Program-made: the position numbers and the translations under genes
The notes under the pieces: model-generated
Told to the model about the DNA's origin: nothing
Seen by the model: the letters and a program-made list of their open reading frames with translations, nothing else
Databases searched by the model: none
DNA from: a bacterium
GTDB taxonomy: Bacteria > Sumerlaeota > Sumerlaeia > SLMS01
Direction of reading: 5' to 3'
Assembly: GCA_016125005.1 (NCBI GenBank)
Contig: WGMQ01000028.1
Span: 1 to 54,948, forward strand
DNA length: 54,948 nucleotides
Shown here: positions 10,186 through 19,073 of the stretch, piece by piece
How positions within the stretch are numbered: the stretch's first letter is position 1
Layout of the letters: each line of letters starts with the position of its first letter

Positions 10186-11723
10186 GGCTTCTGTGCCACC
10201 TCCTGCCAGCCCGGCCCGTCAAGAAGTGCTGCGGCATCACTTCCCATCACCGCCTGAACGTAGGGGCGACGATCCAAAAGTTCCTCGCCCGCTTGCTTCA
10301 TGATTGGCATGAACCACCCGCCCGTTGCCGCCAAGACAAGCGCGGCAGAGGTCAGGAAGCCCGCTGCGAAGATCACACCTTTGCGGGAGAGTGGTCCATT
10401 CTCGGGTCCCTCCTGCTTCTCCCCCCAGAAGGAGTAGCGCCAGATCTTGACCATGCTGGCCAGCGTGAACAATCCCGTCAGCACCGCGAAGAATACCGTC
10501 AGGTAGTGGCCCTCGTTGAACCCCTCCCAAGCGAATCCAAACTTCCCGTAGAAGCCGCTCAGTGGAGGGATGCCTGCCAGTGAAAGTGCCGCCGCCAGGA
10601 AGATCAGCGCCAACCCGGGCGAGACGTGGATCAAGCCAGTCACTTTCTTCAGATCATCGGTGCCACGGTTCACGATCACGCTGTCGCTCACCAAGAGCAG
10701 CGCCGACTTCACCAGCATGTTGTGCACGACGTAGAAGATTCCGAACGCCAGCGCCAGCGGTGTATAGATCGCCAGCCCAAAGATCATGTAACCGATCTGG
10801 CTGATGATGTGGAAACTGAGGATGCGCCGGAACGAATACTGGCTGAACGCGCCCATCACGCCGATGAACATCGTCAGCCCTGCGATGACCAGCAGGGTCG
10901 GCTGAAACCACTCGCCAAAGAAAGCCGGCGGGAAGCAGAGCGAGAACAGTCTATACAGCGAGTAGATGCCGACCTTCGTGAGGATTCCCGAGAAGTAGGC
11001 CAGCACCCCGGGAGGGGCCTTCGGATAGGAATCCGGCAGCCAGGCGAAGAGCGGAAAAATCGCCGCCTTCATCCCGAACACGCAGAAGAAAAGGACCCCC
11101 AGCACGACCGCCTCGGGCGGGTAGTTGGCGAGGTGAATTCGGACCCCGAGCTCTGCCATGTTCAGCGTCCCGAACAGACCGTAGGCGAGTCCTGCTGTCG
11201 CCAAAAAGATCATGCCTGCGGTGAAGTTAAGGACCACGAACTTGAAGCCCTCGCGCACCTGACCCGCACCATTGCCGTGAATCAGGAGCACGTAGCTCGC
11301 AATGAGCAGGATCTCAAAGCTCACGAAGAGGTTAAAGAGGTCGCCTGTGCTGAAGGCCCAATTCACGGCACCCACCAGCACCAGCATCATGGGATGCAGT
11401 AGGTTTGTCTCCGAATCCTCACCGGCGCCTCCGCCCACCAGGAAAAGCCACGTCGCCAGGAAGGTGATGGCACCGAAGAAGACAAACAGCGACCCCATGA
11501 GGTCCAGGGCGAACACAATGCCCAGAGTGGCAGGCCAATCGCCAACTCGCAGAACCTGCACGCCACTGTTGCGAACGGTGTCGAACAGCACCCACGACAA
11601 GATCGGCAGCGCGATCGCCACGAGGCCCGAGATCACTCTTTGGGCCTTCAGATTACTCCGCAGAACAACCGCCAGCATCGCGGCAAGCAACGGCAGTATC
11701 ACAGGAGCAAGAATCAGATTCAT
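10182..11723 (-). CDS. mnhD: Mrp/Mnh antiporter subunit D (NuoN/NuoM-like)
   Basis: A 513-residue polytopic protein of the proton-translocating NADH-quinone oxidoreductase/Mrp family. The conserved core GMKAAIFPLFAWLPDSYPKA is followed by the broken-helix region ILTKVGIYSLYRLFSL, with the conserved lysines of the ion path. About fourteen hydrophobic segments are visible. It pairs with MnhA as one of two antiporter-like subunits. It overlaps mnhC and mnhE by 4 nt. Octamer copies occur at 10762 (GTATAGAT) and 10949 (GTCTATAC). Confidence 0.93.
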   Translation of the reverse strand: MNLILAPVILPLLAAMLAVVLRSNLKAQRVISGLVAIALPILSWVLFDTVRNSGVQVLRVGDWPATLGIVFALDLMGSLFVFFGAITFLATWLFLVGGGAGEDSETNLLHPMMLVLVGAVNWAFSTGDLFNLFVSFEILLIASYVLLIHGNGAGQVREGFKFVVLNFTAGMIFLATAGLAYGLFGTLNMAELGVRIHLANYPPEAVVLGVLFFCVFGMKAAIFPLFAWLPDSYPKAPPGVLAYFSGILTKVGIYSLYRLFSLCFPPAFFGEWFQPTLLVIAGLTMFIGVMGAFSQYSFRRILSFHIISQIGYMIFGLAIYTPLALAFGIFYVVHNMLVKSALLLVSDSVIVNRGTDDLKKVTGLIHVSPGLALIFLAAALSLAGIPPLSGFYGKFGFAWEGFNEGHYLTVFFAVLTGLFTLASMVKIWRYSFWGEKQEGPENGPLSRKGVIFAAGFLTSAALVLAATGGWFMPIMKQAGEELLDRRPYVQAVMGSDAAALLDGPGWQEVAQKP

Positions 11724-12070
11724 TCCTCGCCCTCCTGCCCGACTGCCTCGCCCAGATTCACGTCCCGCGTTTCCTCATAGCCGCGTGAGGCCAGCACGAT
11801 CAGGAATGCAGTCACGCCAAATCCGATCACGATGGCCGTCAGGATGAGTGCCATCGGCACCGGATCGGCGTATCGATCGGGAGTCAGATGGTCCGAGGGC
11901 AGGGGCACCTCCTCAGTGGCGCTCCAGCCACCCATCGACATCAGGAAAAGATTGATACCGTGCGAGAAGAGTCCCAGGCCCAGTAGCAGTTCGAACAGGT
12001 TCTTTCGCATCATCAGCCAGGCGCCACCGCCCGTCAGGATTGCGACAAGGAGTGCAGTCATCAAACCCAT
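11720..12070 (-). CDS. mnhC: Mrp/Mnh antiporter subunit C (NuoK-like)
   Basis: A 116-residue, three-helix protein resembling NuoK: LFELLLGLGLFSHGINLFLMSMG carries the family GLGLFSHGINL core, and DPVPMALILTAIVIGFGVTAF forms the third helix. It starts 3 nt after the stop of the fused mnhAB gene and overlaps mnhD by 4 nt. Confidence 0.92.
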   Translation of the reverse strand: MGLMTALLVAILTGGGAWLMMRKNLFELLLGLGLFSHGINLFLMSMGGWSATEEVPLPSDHLTPDRYADPVPMALILTAIVIGFGVTAFLIVLASRGYEETRDVNLGEAVGQEGEE

Positions 12071-12073
12071 GGC

Positions 12074-15052
12074 TTACTCCTTCCTGAACTTTTCAATGAT
12101 GAGCATCGCCATCCCGACAACGACCAGGAACACGCCCAGGTCAAAGGCAGCGGGCGACGCCAGCCCCAGAGTTCCCAGGGGGCCCAGCTTGATGTACTTG
12201 AAGGCCGAGGTCAGGAACGGATGCCCCAGCACCACCGCCACCAGCCCCGTGCCGATCGCGATGGCCATACCCGCAGGGATGAGGCTCAGGTATTTGTCCG
12301 TGTGCAGTTCCGACACTCGCTTCGGCGAGAACGCCAGGAAGTAGAGCGCAATGCCGACGCTCACCATCAGTCCGGCGATGAACCCACCCCCGGGCTCGTT
12401 GTGCCCGGTCCAGTAGAGAACCGCCGCAAAGACGAACATGGCCGGTGGAAGAAGCCGCGTGGTCTGCGCCAGGATCAGCGAAGGGCCGGCCCACATCGGA
12501 TGCTTGATGACCGGATTCGTCGTCAGAATTGGCGAATCGTCGTTACCCTGAAGCCTCGCCACCTGATCGCGCGATTGCTTGATCGAGAGCGCCGACGGTC
12601 GACGGCGATGGAAAGTCATCATCAGGAAGACACCCATCCCCGCCATCCCGAGCACCAGGATCTCGCCCATGGTATCGATCCCGCGGAAGTCCACCAGGAT
12701 CACGTTCACCGCATTGTAGCCACCGCCGGAGCGCGCGGGCTCACCCATCGGATAGCCATTTTGCGCGGCCGCCGCGGCAAGGGCAGCACCTCCGTCAGCG
12801 GAGTGAGCGCCCATCGGATACTTCGTGTTGGTCAGGTAGTACTCATGCGTCGACGGCCAGCCGGGAAGCGTCGATTGCTCCCTCCACGGACTCGCGTAGG
12901 CAAGCAGGCTGAGCAGGCCAAAAGAGACACCAACCGCCACTGCGACAGCCCCGCGGAGCACCGTCATCGGCAGGGGAGTGCCCTGTCGCACCGTCCGCTG
13001 GGGGAGCCTCCACAGCAGCAGCAGGAAAACCACGAGCGTCACGACCTCGACCAGCAACTGCGTCAGGGCCAGGTCGGGAGCCTTGTAGACCAGGAATGTC
13101 AGTGAGACGAAAAGCCCGATCGGCGACATGGCTATCAATCTATACAGCAACACCGGATGGGTCAGGACCACGTATAGACAGATCAGGCTCATGATGAACA
13201 CCGACACCATCATGAGCTTCAGTTCAAAGCTGAGCAGCGTCACGACCGGCCGGACGTCGGTCGATGCGAGGACAAAAATCACCGCGCCGAAAATCACCCC
13301 GAGTGCCAGCGTCAGGTTCCACGCCAGGCTTTGCGACTGCACGATATGGACGGTCTTCTTGGCAAAGGCCGGGATCCACTTGTCGAATCCCACATCGAAG
13401 GATCCACGGAACGGGGCCGGGTTTCCTGCGCCAGCGTATAGACGCTCGATCTTCCTGCCATAGAAGAAGATCACAAGGCCCGCGCCAAAGATCAGCGCAG
13501 CCACCGCCAACAGCATGTCCACGTGATGGAAGAACGCCAAGTGGAACCCCGTCTTCGTGTCGTAGAACTCCGCGTTGATGAGTGCCGAGAAGGGCTTCTC
13601 CAGCAGCGGCACCCACATGCCCGCCACGCAGAGCAGAATCAGGATGGCGGGAGAGATGAGCAGTCCAATGCCTCCCTCGTGTGCGTGAATGTGACTGTCA
13701 CGCGGCTTGCCGAAGAACGGGGAAATCGCCGCACGGTAACAGTAGGCCGCGGTGAAGAAGCTGGCCACGATGGCGATGGCCGGAAGGCCGTACTTCAGCA
13801 CGGGAATATCGGTTTCCAGATGCAGCGCCTGATGGAGGAAAAGCTCCTTCGCCACAAAGCCGAAGGTCAGCGGCAGGCCGGCCATCGACGCACAACCCAG
13901 GATCACCAGCACGCCAGTCACGGGCATCGACTTGATCAGCCCGCCGAGCTTCGTCCAGTCGCGTGTGTGAGTCGCGTGATCAATGACGCCCACCAGCATG
14001 AACAACGCCCCTTTGAAGAACGCGTGGCTGCCGATCAGCAACAGGTCCATCTTCAGCAGGTGATCCGTCCCGACTTGGCCATGCCCGAATCCGTAGTAGG
14101 CCGTCAGCAGACCAAGCTGGCTCACCGTCGAGTGCGCCAGCAATTGCTTCAGGTCATGGCTCAGGATCGCCATGAAGCCGCCGATCAACATCGTCAGGAC
14201 GCCGGCACCGCCAACAATCGCGAGCCACGTCACCTCGCTCGAAAAGATCGGATAGATGCGTCCCAGCAAGTAGATGCCGGCCTTCACCATCGTGGCCGCG
14301 TGCAGGAACGCCGACACCGGAGTCGGGGCCTCCATCGCCCCCGGCAGCCAGAAGTGGAAGGGGAACTGGGCGCTCTTCGTGAAGGCCCCGATGAGCAGGA
14401 GAACCATCACCCAGAACTCGCCCGAGATCATCGCCCGGTTGGCCCAGAGCACATCCCATTCAAGCGCGGAAGCGATCGGAATGCCCGCGTCGTGCATCTT
14501 GAAGAGTAGCAGCGCAAGCCCTGCCAGCAGGCACAGCCCGCCCGCGGCTGTCACCACCAGCGCCCGCACGGCGCCGCGGCGCGCGCCTTCCTTCTCATGC
14601 CAATGACCGATCAGGATGAACGACGAAATCGACGTCAACTCCCAGAACACGAACATCAGGAGTGCGTTCTTCGAAAGCACCACGCCCAGCATCGAGCCCA
14701 TGAAGAAAAGCATCGTCCCGAAGAAGCGCCACGGCGAGTCGCCCGGGTCCATGTAGAACCCGGCGTAGAAAAAGATCAGCGCGCCCAGCCCCAGCACCAG
14801 CCACGCAAAGAAAACCGCGGGGCCATCCAGCCAGAGCGAGAAGTTGAGCCCAATTTCCGCAACCCAGGGACGGAAGAACTCGACATCGCTCGGGCCGGGA
14901 AGGACACCGGTCAGGTTGGCAAGCACCGCAAGACCCGCCACGGTCGTCACCATCGTGATGATCCACGGGGTGCGCCGTGACAGATTTGCAAACGACAGGG
15001 CGGCACAAAGGGCCGCGCCGATGAAGGGGATAGCTAGAAGTAGTGGGAGCAT
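12074..15052 (-). CDS. mnhA: Mrp/Mnh antiporter subunits A and B fused
   Basis: A 992-residue protein joining MrpA (NuoL-like) and MrpB. The first ~480 residues carry the antiporter module: [18 protein letters not shown] and [20 protein letters not shown], followed by the K-containing helix [11 protein letters not shown]. The middle part is the extra MrpA C-terminal bundle, ending [19 protein letters not shown]. The last ~135 residues are an MrpB domain ([21 protein letters not shown]). Such an A-B fusion is known in Pha-type antiporters. The frame is open upstream to 15295, but the conserved start is the ATG before [14 protein letters not shown] at 15052. Octamer copies lie at 13138, 13172 and 13436. 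It is the first gene of the operon. Confidence 0.92.
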   Translation of the reverse strand: MLPLLLAIPFIGAALCAALSFANLSRRTPWIITMVTTVAGLAVLANLTGVLPGPSDVEFFRPWVAEIGLNFSLWLDGPAVFFAWLVLGLGALIFFYAGFYMDPGDSPWRFFGTMLFFMGSMLGVVLSKNALLMFVFWELTSISSFILIGHWHEKEGARRGAVRALVVTAAGGLCLLAGLALLLFKMHDAGIPIASALEWDVLWANRAMISGEFWVMVLLLIGAFTKSAQFPFHFWLPGAMEAPTPVSAFLHAATMVKAGIYLLGRIYPIFSSEVTWLAIVGGAGVLTMLIGGFMAILSHDLKQLLAHSTVSQLGLLTAYYGFGHGQVGTDHLLKMDLLLIGSHAFFKGALFMLVGVIDHATHTRDWTKLGGLIKSMPVTGVLVILGCASMAGLPLTFGFVAKELFLHQALHLETDIPVLKYGLPAIAIVASFFTAAYCYRAAISPFFGKPRDSHIHAHEGGIGLLISPAILILLCVAGMWVPLLEKPFSALINAEFYDTKTGFHLAFFHHVDMLLAVAALIFGAGLVIFFYGRKIERLYAGAGNPAPFRGSFDVGFDKWIPAFAKKTVHIVQSQSLAWNLTLALGVIFGAVIFVLASTDVRPVVTLLSFELKLMMVSVFIMSLICLYVVLTHPVLLYRLIAMSPIGLFVSLTFLVYKAPDLALTQLLVEVVTLVVFLLLLWRLPQRTVRQGTPLPMTVLRGAVAVAVGVSFGLLSLLAYASPWREQSTLPGWPSTHEYYLTNTKYPMGAHSADGGAALAAAAAQNGYPMGEPARSGGGYNAVNVILVDFRGIDTMGEILVLGMAGMGVFLMMTFHRRRPSALSIKQSRDQVARLQGNDDSPILTTNPVIKHPMWAGPSLILAQTTRLLPPAMFVFAAVLYWTGHNEPGGGFIAGLMVSVGIALYFLAFSPKRVSELHTDKYLSLIPAGMAIAIGTGLVAVVLGHPFLTSAFKYIKLGPLGTLGLASPAAFDLGVFLVVVGMAMLIIEKFRKE

Positions 15053-15392
15053 CGCGAGCTGGGGCAGGTGGCTCCTGGCCGTGGGATCGTTCCTAAGGAT
15101 AGTCTCGGACCAGCAATTCATGCGCCCGTCTCTGGCAGACTGGCAATAGAGTGCGATTCTGGTGGCTGGGTCCGGCAAGCGAAAACGGGATGGTACGGCA
15201 CGGTGCAATTGTCGCCGAATTTGAACCATCGTGTGGAAAGATTGAGCTTGACGGAATAGTGACGAAGCTGCGACTTGTCCTTGACCGACGGACACCCGAC
15301 TAAGTCGGCTGCGCCAACCAAGCTAGGTTCTCCCCCCCTTTGGAGACACTAGCTTGGCGGACACCCACATCCCGGAAGGAGCTTCACCCGAT
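15053..15392. other. Divergent intergenic region between mnhA and pseudopilin
   Basis: About 340 nt separate the divergent mnhA and pseudopilin starts. In-frame extensions of both genes enter the region but show no conserved sequence. The only clear structure is the hairpin at 15318-15357. Promoters must lie here, but I could not place them. Confidence 0.45.
15318..15357 (+). promoter_or_regulatory. Hairpin in pseudopilin leader
   Basis: CCAAGCTAG (15318-15326) pairs perfectly with CTAGCTTGG (15349-15357). Inside it TCTCC and GGAGA can extend the stem, enclosing a C-rich loop. It ends 14 nt before the GGAAGGAG ribosome binding site of the pseudopilin. No T-run follows on the plus strand, so an mRNA-stabilising or regulatory hairpin or a protein site is more likely than a terminator. 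Confidence 0.45.
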
Positions 15393-16091
15393 ATGAAGCA
15401 AAAATCATCTGGCTTTACCCTCATCGAACTGCTGATCGTGGTCGCGATCATCGCCATCCTGGCCGCCATCGCCGTTCCCAACTTCCTCGAAGCCCAGACT
15501 CGTGCGAAGGTGAGCCGTGTGAAGAGCGACCTGCGGACCTTGGCGACCGGCATCGAAGCCTACGCAGTTGACTACAACAATCCCCCGCCCGAAGCCCGCG
15601 GCGGAGGGTGGCCCGCTGCAAGCCCTTATGGCGAGCGCGTAATCGACGGACTGGGTGGCCAGACCGGCATCATGTCTGTCGCGCTCAGCACCCCTATCGC
15701 ATACCTTACAAACTCCGACCTGCGGGACGCCTTCTTCACAAACGACGGCGGCGCTCGTCCCGATGTTCAACTCTTCACGTACAAGGCCTACGTTTGGGAA
15801 TGGTCCAAGGGCCGCCCGTTCAAGGCTGACGATCAAGGAATCGGATTCAACGAAGGAGCAAACCTGACTGGCTCCAAGTTCCGCGAACTGTATGGTGGAT
15901 GGCGCATCTTCTCCGTCGGCCCTGACCGCGACTGGGACAACAACCCCACCAATGCGAAGGGTGCCTTTGCCAACCCCTCCAGCGTCGGTCTTCCTTATGA
16001 TCCCACCAACGGCACGATCTCGGTGGGTAGCGTCGTTCGCTCCCAGGCCCAATCCGAGCAGAAGGGCTGGGCAATGGTCGCTGGCCAGTAA
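15393..16091 (+). CDS. Type II/IV pseudopilin with prepilin leader
   Basis: A 232-residue prepilin. The leader MKQKSSG is followed by FTLIELLIVVAIIAILAAIA, a classic class III signal cut after Gly and methylated on Phe, with Glu at +5. The N-terminal helix continues into LEAQTRAKVSRVKSDLRTLA, and a globular domain follows with YAVDYNNPPP. That domain is longer than GspG and lacks its typical end. It ends with a pattern (SVGPDRDW, then YDPTNGTISVGSVVRSQ) I associate with pilin-like proteins of uncultivated planctomycete- or Sumerlaeota-like bacteria. The ATG at 15393 follows GGAAGGAG; the frame upstream to a TTG at 15354 lacks one. A strong terminator follows. It may be assembled by the PilB/GspE ATPase at 40.4 kb. 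Confidence 0.85.
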   Translation: MKQKSSGFTLIELLIVVAIIAILAAIAVPNFLEAQTRAKVSRVKSDLRTLATGIEAYAVDYNNPPPEARGGGWPAASPYGERVIDGLGGQTGIMSVALSTPIAYLTNSDLRDAFFTNDGGARPDVQLFTYKAYVWEWSKGRPFKADDQGIGFNEGANLTGSKFRELYGGWRIFSVGPDRDWDNNPTNAKGAFANPSSVGLPYDPTNGTISVGSVVRSQAQSEQKGWAMVAGQ

Positions 16092-16117
16092 TTCGGCCAA
16101 CCCACAAAGCACGGAGC

Positions 16118-16157
16118 AATCCCCCGGCACCTCCACGGTCGCCGGGGGATTTTCTTT
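16118..16157 (+). terminator. Terminator after pseudopilin
   Basis: AATCCCCCGGC (16118-16128) and GCCGGGGGATT (16141-16151) form a perfect 11-bp stem with a 12-nt loop, followed by TTCTTT, 26 nt after the pilin stop. Confidence 0.85.
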
Positions 16158-16457
16158 ATCCCTACAGGATGGCCCACTTGCGACTTGGCGAGGGGGGCTT
16201 TCGGCTAGTGATGACGGACGGTCGCTCTGTTCCACAGCCCGCTGGCGACATTCAAGCAAAGCTCTGCTGAGATCCCCTCCAAAACCAGCGAGGTCACCTC
16301 CGTCATTATCGTGGCGAGCCTGTCTGGACGTTTGCGGTCGGCGCGTCCGTACTGTTCGTTTTGTGGATGTTCTGCTTTGAAAATTCTCCTTGCCAAACCA
16401 CGATTGAGTGTGCATGTTCACTCTCGTATCACCGAACGCAATCAACGGGGAAAAAAT
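16158..16457. other. Intergenic leader before sialidase-like gene
   Basis: About 300 nt without a convincing gene. The sequence becomes richer in A and T than the surroundings towards 16370-16460, ending in GGGGAAAAAAT just before the ATG. No repeats or hairpins of note are seen. A promoter for the downstream gene is expected but could not be assigned. Confidence 0.4.
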
Positions 16458-18344
16458 ATGAAAGTGAAATCGTGGTTCGCAGCTGCATGCCTTTTTACAC
16501 TCACGATTGTGGACCTGCCGGGCCAAAGTTGGATTGAGAAGCCGATACCAGTCCCAGGAACTATCCTTGGAAGTGCCGTGGTCACCATGACGGAGCCGTC
16601 TCTCGCTTCCGACTCAGAGGGGCGTTGGGTAGCTGCCGCGACAGTCCAGACGGCGCCCTCTGCGGGTTTTCCGGGTGGTGGATTGGGTTTGGCCATAAGG
16701 ACCTCTCTAAACGATGGGTACTCATGGCGTGAGCCAGACTCGCCTCCTCCCGTAGTCGGGGACTCGACGGTCGCGAGTGCGCTACCACTCGACATCGAGT
16801 ATGGCGCAGGCAAGTATGCCATTGCGTATGAAGTTCATCATGCAGACGACAGCAAGGGCATCTACGTGACGTCGTCGTCTGACAAAGGGAAGGTCTGGTC
16901 GACTCCAACATTCCTAGGTAGCACGACTCACCAAGAGGCTGATGTCCTTTCCTCCTCGCCTCGGATTGCCACGGACGGTGCGGGGAACTGGATCGTTGTC
17001 TATTCGCGTTTCGTGAACTTTGTAGGTGATCAGCTGGTGGCTCACTATTCCACGGACAATGCCGCCAGTTTCGGTAGTGCAAACGTGCTCGATACGGCGA
17101 AGATCGCTTGGTTTTCCGACGTGGCCTCGGATAAGGCTGGCAATTGGGTGATCGCTTATAACTACAGCCTAAGCGGTTCTCTGTATTCTCAGTGCGACGA
17201 TCCCAGCAATATCGGCGAAGCTTACATCAAGGTGCTATACAAGTCTTCCTCGAATCCATCTCTTGGAGCTTGGAGCGTCCATCCCACCCTGACTCCGACC
17301 TATGCCAGATGGGGCAAGGATCCGCTCGGAAAGGTGCTCTATCCTCGCGTCGCTGGTGCCGATGGTGTGTTCCACGTCGCCTTCAGGGCTCACGGGTGTG
17401 ACTACCTTCGCGTGGTCAGATCGATGCATCTGAACACATCTAGCGGGTCGTTGTCTGCTCCCGTCGATGTCGTTGATGACGTATTTGGTATTAACCAAAC
17501 CGTACAGGATCTGGAGATCGATGTCACCCGCTCGACGCAGCCAAAGAAGGTGCATCTGCTCGTCAAGGTGTCGGATCAGGAGGAAGGCGATCTCGGTGCT
17601 CTGTCAGAAACCGTCTTGGGTCAGTCAGGCTGGAGTCCGGCAATAACGGTTGTTAGACTAGGCTACAATTCCAGTCATGGATATGGCTTTGCTGCCGCTA
17701 GCGATTCTCGCCAGAGCTTGGGCTTGGCATATCGAGCTGGAGGGGGAGCGGAGACTCTCTACTTTAACCGGCGATCCACGAGCGAACTTTACCCTGTACT
17801 AATGAACGGCGATCCAACGCACGTCCCAAACTTCAACCCCATTGGTTTGCCGGGACAACAGGTTCCGGTCGTTTCCAGCATATCCACAACAGTGGGCGGT
17901 GTCGTTAGCAACGTCATTCGCTGTTATGCGACCACCTCCAGTTGGAAACGCACAGACTACACTCTTCCTCTGACTTCTTACCAGAATGTCTCGCTGTGGT
18001 ACAATCGGGCTCAGGCGAATGCTGCCAATTCCATCTCGTTTAGCTTGACACCAAAGAATGCCTCAACAGGTGCATCTCTCCCGGTCCACTATATCGTCTA
18101 TGTGTTTGAGTCCGGTGCCCCCCCAGCCAACGACCCCGCCAACAATCGCTACTACTATTCGTTACCGGGCGCCGCGCCTGCCGGACAATGGTCGTACATA
18201 AGCCGCAACATCTTGCGCGACCTTGAATCTGCAAAGGGAGTCCCGACAGGATCCTATACGATGTCCCGCATCTGGGGCATATGGTTCTATCAGACCCTCA
18301 CCGTCATGGTCGACGACATCCGAACCTTTCCGGACGAAATCTGA
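16458..18344 (+). CDS. Secreted sialidase-like beta-propeller (Asp-box) protein
   Basis: A 628-residue exported protein. Residues 1-22 form a signal peptide (KVKSWFAAACLFTLTIVDL). Asp-box motifs (SxDxGxxW) typical of sialidase/BNR propellers occur as SLNDGYSW (83-90) and SSDKGKVW (140-147), with a weaker STDNAASF (198-205). This fits a six-bladed propeller over the first ~400 residues. The last ~130 residues look like a separate beta-sandwich. The catalytic Arg triad and Tyr/Glu of true sialidases could not be assigned, so enzyme activity is not shown. The ATG at 16458 follows GGGGAAAA. Codon use is less GC-rich than in neighbours and the gene is bracketed by terminators, which suggests transfer. 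Confidence 0.65.
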   Translation: MKVKSWFAAACLFTLTIVDLPGQSWIEKPIPVPGTILGSAVVTMTEPSLASDSEGRWVAAATVQTAPSAGFPGGGLGLAIRTSLNDGYSWREPDSPPPVVGDSTVASALPLDIEYGAGKYAIAYEVHHADDSKGIYVTSSSDKGKVWSTPTFLGSTTHQEADVLSSSPRIATDGAGNWIVVYSRFVNFVGDQLVAHYSTDNAASFGSANVLDTAKIAWFSDVASDKAGNWVIAYNYSLSGSLYSQCDDPSNIGEAYIKVLYKSSSNPSLGAWSVHPTLTPTYARWGKDPLGKVLYPRVAGADGVFHVAFRAHGCDYLRVVRSMHLNTSSGSLSAPVDVVDDVFGINQTVQDLEIDVTRSTQPKKVHLLVKVSDQEEGDLGALSETVLGQSGWSPAITVVRLGYNSSHGYGFAAASDSRQSLGLAYRAGGGAETLYFNRRSTSELYPVLMNGDPTHVPNFNPIGLPGQQVPVVSSISTTVGGVVSNVIRCYATTSSWKRTDYTLPLTSYQNVSLWYNRAQANAANSISFSLTPKNASTGASLPVHYIVYVFESGAPPANDPANNRYYYSLPGAAPAGQWSYISRNILRDLESAKGVPTGSYTMSRIWGIWFYQTLTVMVDDIRTFPDEI

Positions 18345-18435
18345 AGGAGAGAATTTCTTACCTCCCCGAGGAGCGAGGCTGCGCTTCTTGGTCCATCGTA
18401 TCGTTCGGGCCTTTATGCATGCCCGCTCCAACACT

Positions 18436-18471
18436 CGGCCGGGTCCTTCGGGACCCGGCCGATTTTCTTTT
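18436..18471 (+). terminator. Terminator with UUCG loop after sialidase-like gene
   Basis: CGGCCGGGTCC (18436-18446), a TTCG tetraloop, and GGACCCGGCCG (18451-18461) form a perfect 11-bp stem followed by ATTTTCTTTT. Confidence 0.88.
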
Positions 18472-18481
18472 GGGGGTAGGT

Positions 18482-18514
18482 GGAAATAGAAACCGCCCCG
18501 ACGGATCGGGGCGG
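18482..18514 (-). terminator. Terminator for the minus-strand genes
   Basis: CCGCCCCGA (18493-18501) pairs with TCGGGGCGG (18506-18514). On the minus strand the stem is followed by TTTCTATTTCC, so it should end transcripts coming from panC and the small gene at 18.7-18.9 kb. Confidence 0.65.
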
Positions 18515-18573
18515 ATTCAAGGCCAAGGGCGAGGAAGCAGTTATCCTGCGCTCTCACTCTTATGTTGGGAGGG

Positions 18574-18596
18574 GGGGGCCCGCAGAGCGGGCCCCC
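18574..18596. repeat. GC-rich perfect hairpin
   Basis: GGGGGCCCGC (18574-18583), a 3-nt loop AGA, and GCGGGCCCCC (18587-18596). No T-run follows on either strand, so it is not a typical terminator. It is the third hairpin in the 369-nt gap between the sialidase-like gene and the small minus-strand gene; no gene is convincing elsewhere in that gap. Confidence 0.5.
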
Positions 18597-18713
18597 GACA
18601 GTGCGGCGGGGCACCTGAAAAGATGCTCAGGTTGGCCGGCCGGGCAAACCACCGGCGCACATCTTCTGGGAACTAGCATCGGTTTTTCATCGGGCGAGCG
18701 CAAGCGGAGTTCT

Positions 18714-18929
18714 TCAGCGCTTCGAAATACCCGGTGCAAATTTGTCGTACACGATCTCAGCGTGCTCGACCTCTTCCAGGCTCTTGTCAGGGTCTGCCCC
18801 GAATCCCATCAGCCACATGGCGTGCAGCATCTGCGGGTCCGTGTCGGTGAACTCACGGCTCCCCACGAACCGGTTCATCGAGATCGCGGACAGGTGCAGT
18901 CCTGAATCAAATGCGCGTTTTTGGGACAT
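18714..18929 (-). CDS. Small conserved-looking protein of unknown function
   Basis: A 71-residue protein, if the ATG at 18929 is used (SQKRAFDSGLHLSAISMNRF follows the Met). An in-frame ATG at 18977 would give 87 residues, but the extra part is polar and unlike the rest. GGAG lies 10 nt before the chosen start. The protein is acidic at its C-terminus (DPDKSLEEVEHAEIVYDKFA) and has no membrane segment or Cys pair. I do not recognise a family. It lies downstream of panC on the same strand (144-nt gap) and upstream of a minus-strand terminator, so it may be co-transcribed. Confidence 0.5.
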   Translation of the reverse strand: MSQKRAFDSGLHLSAISMNRFVGSREFTDTDPQMLHAMWLMGFGADPDKSLEEVEHAEIVYDKFAPGISKR

Positions 18930-19073
18930 ATCGGGGTGACTCCAACGCGGGTTGCTGTGGTTCTTTTCCTTCGCCACAGCGCGAGAAACCCTTTTATGAA
19001 GTCCCCGTCAAATGCAAAAAAGACCACTTCGGTCCAATTTGCGCACAACCAAGTGACAGGAAGGTGTGGAGCG

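Noticed and set aside
15053..15295. 81-residue extension of the mnhA frame
   Set aside because: It is polar, has no membrane or targeting character and no homologous match; the conserved start is at 15052.
18480..18905. Plus-strand open frames of 141 and 65 codons in the 18.5-18.9 kb gap
   Set aside because: They run through two hairpins and over the antisense of the small gene, without a ribosome binding site or family pattern.
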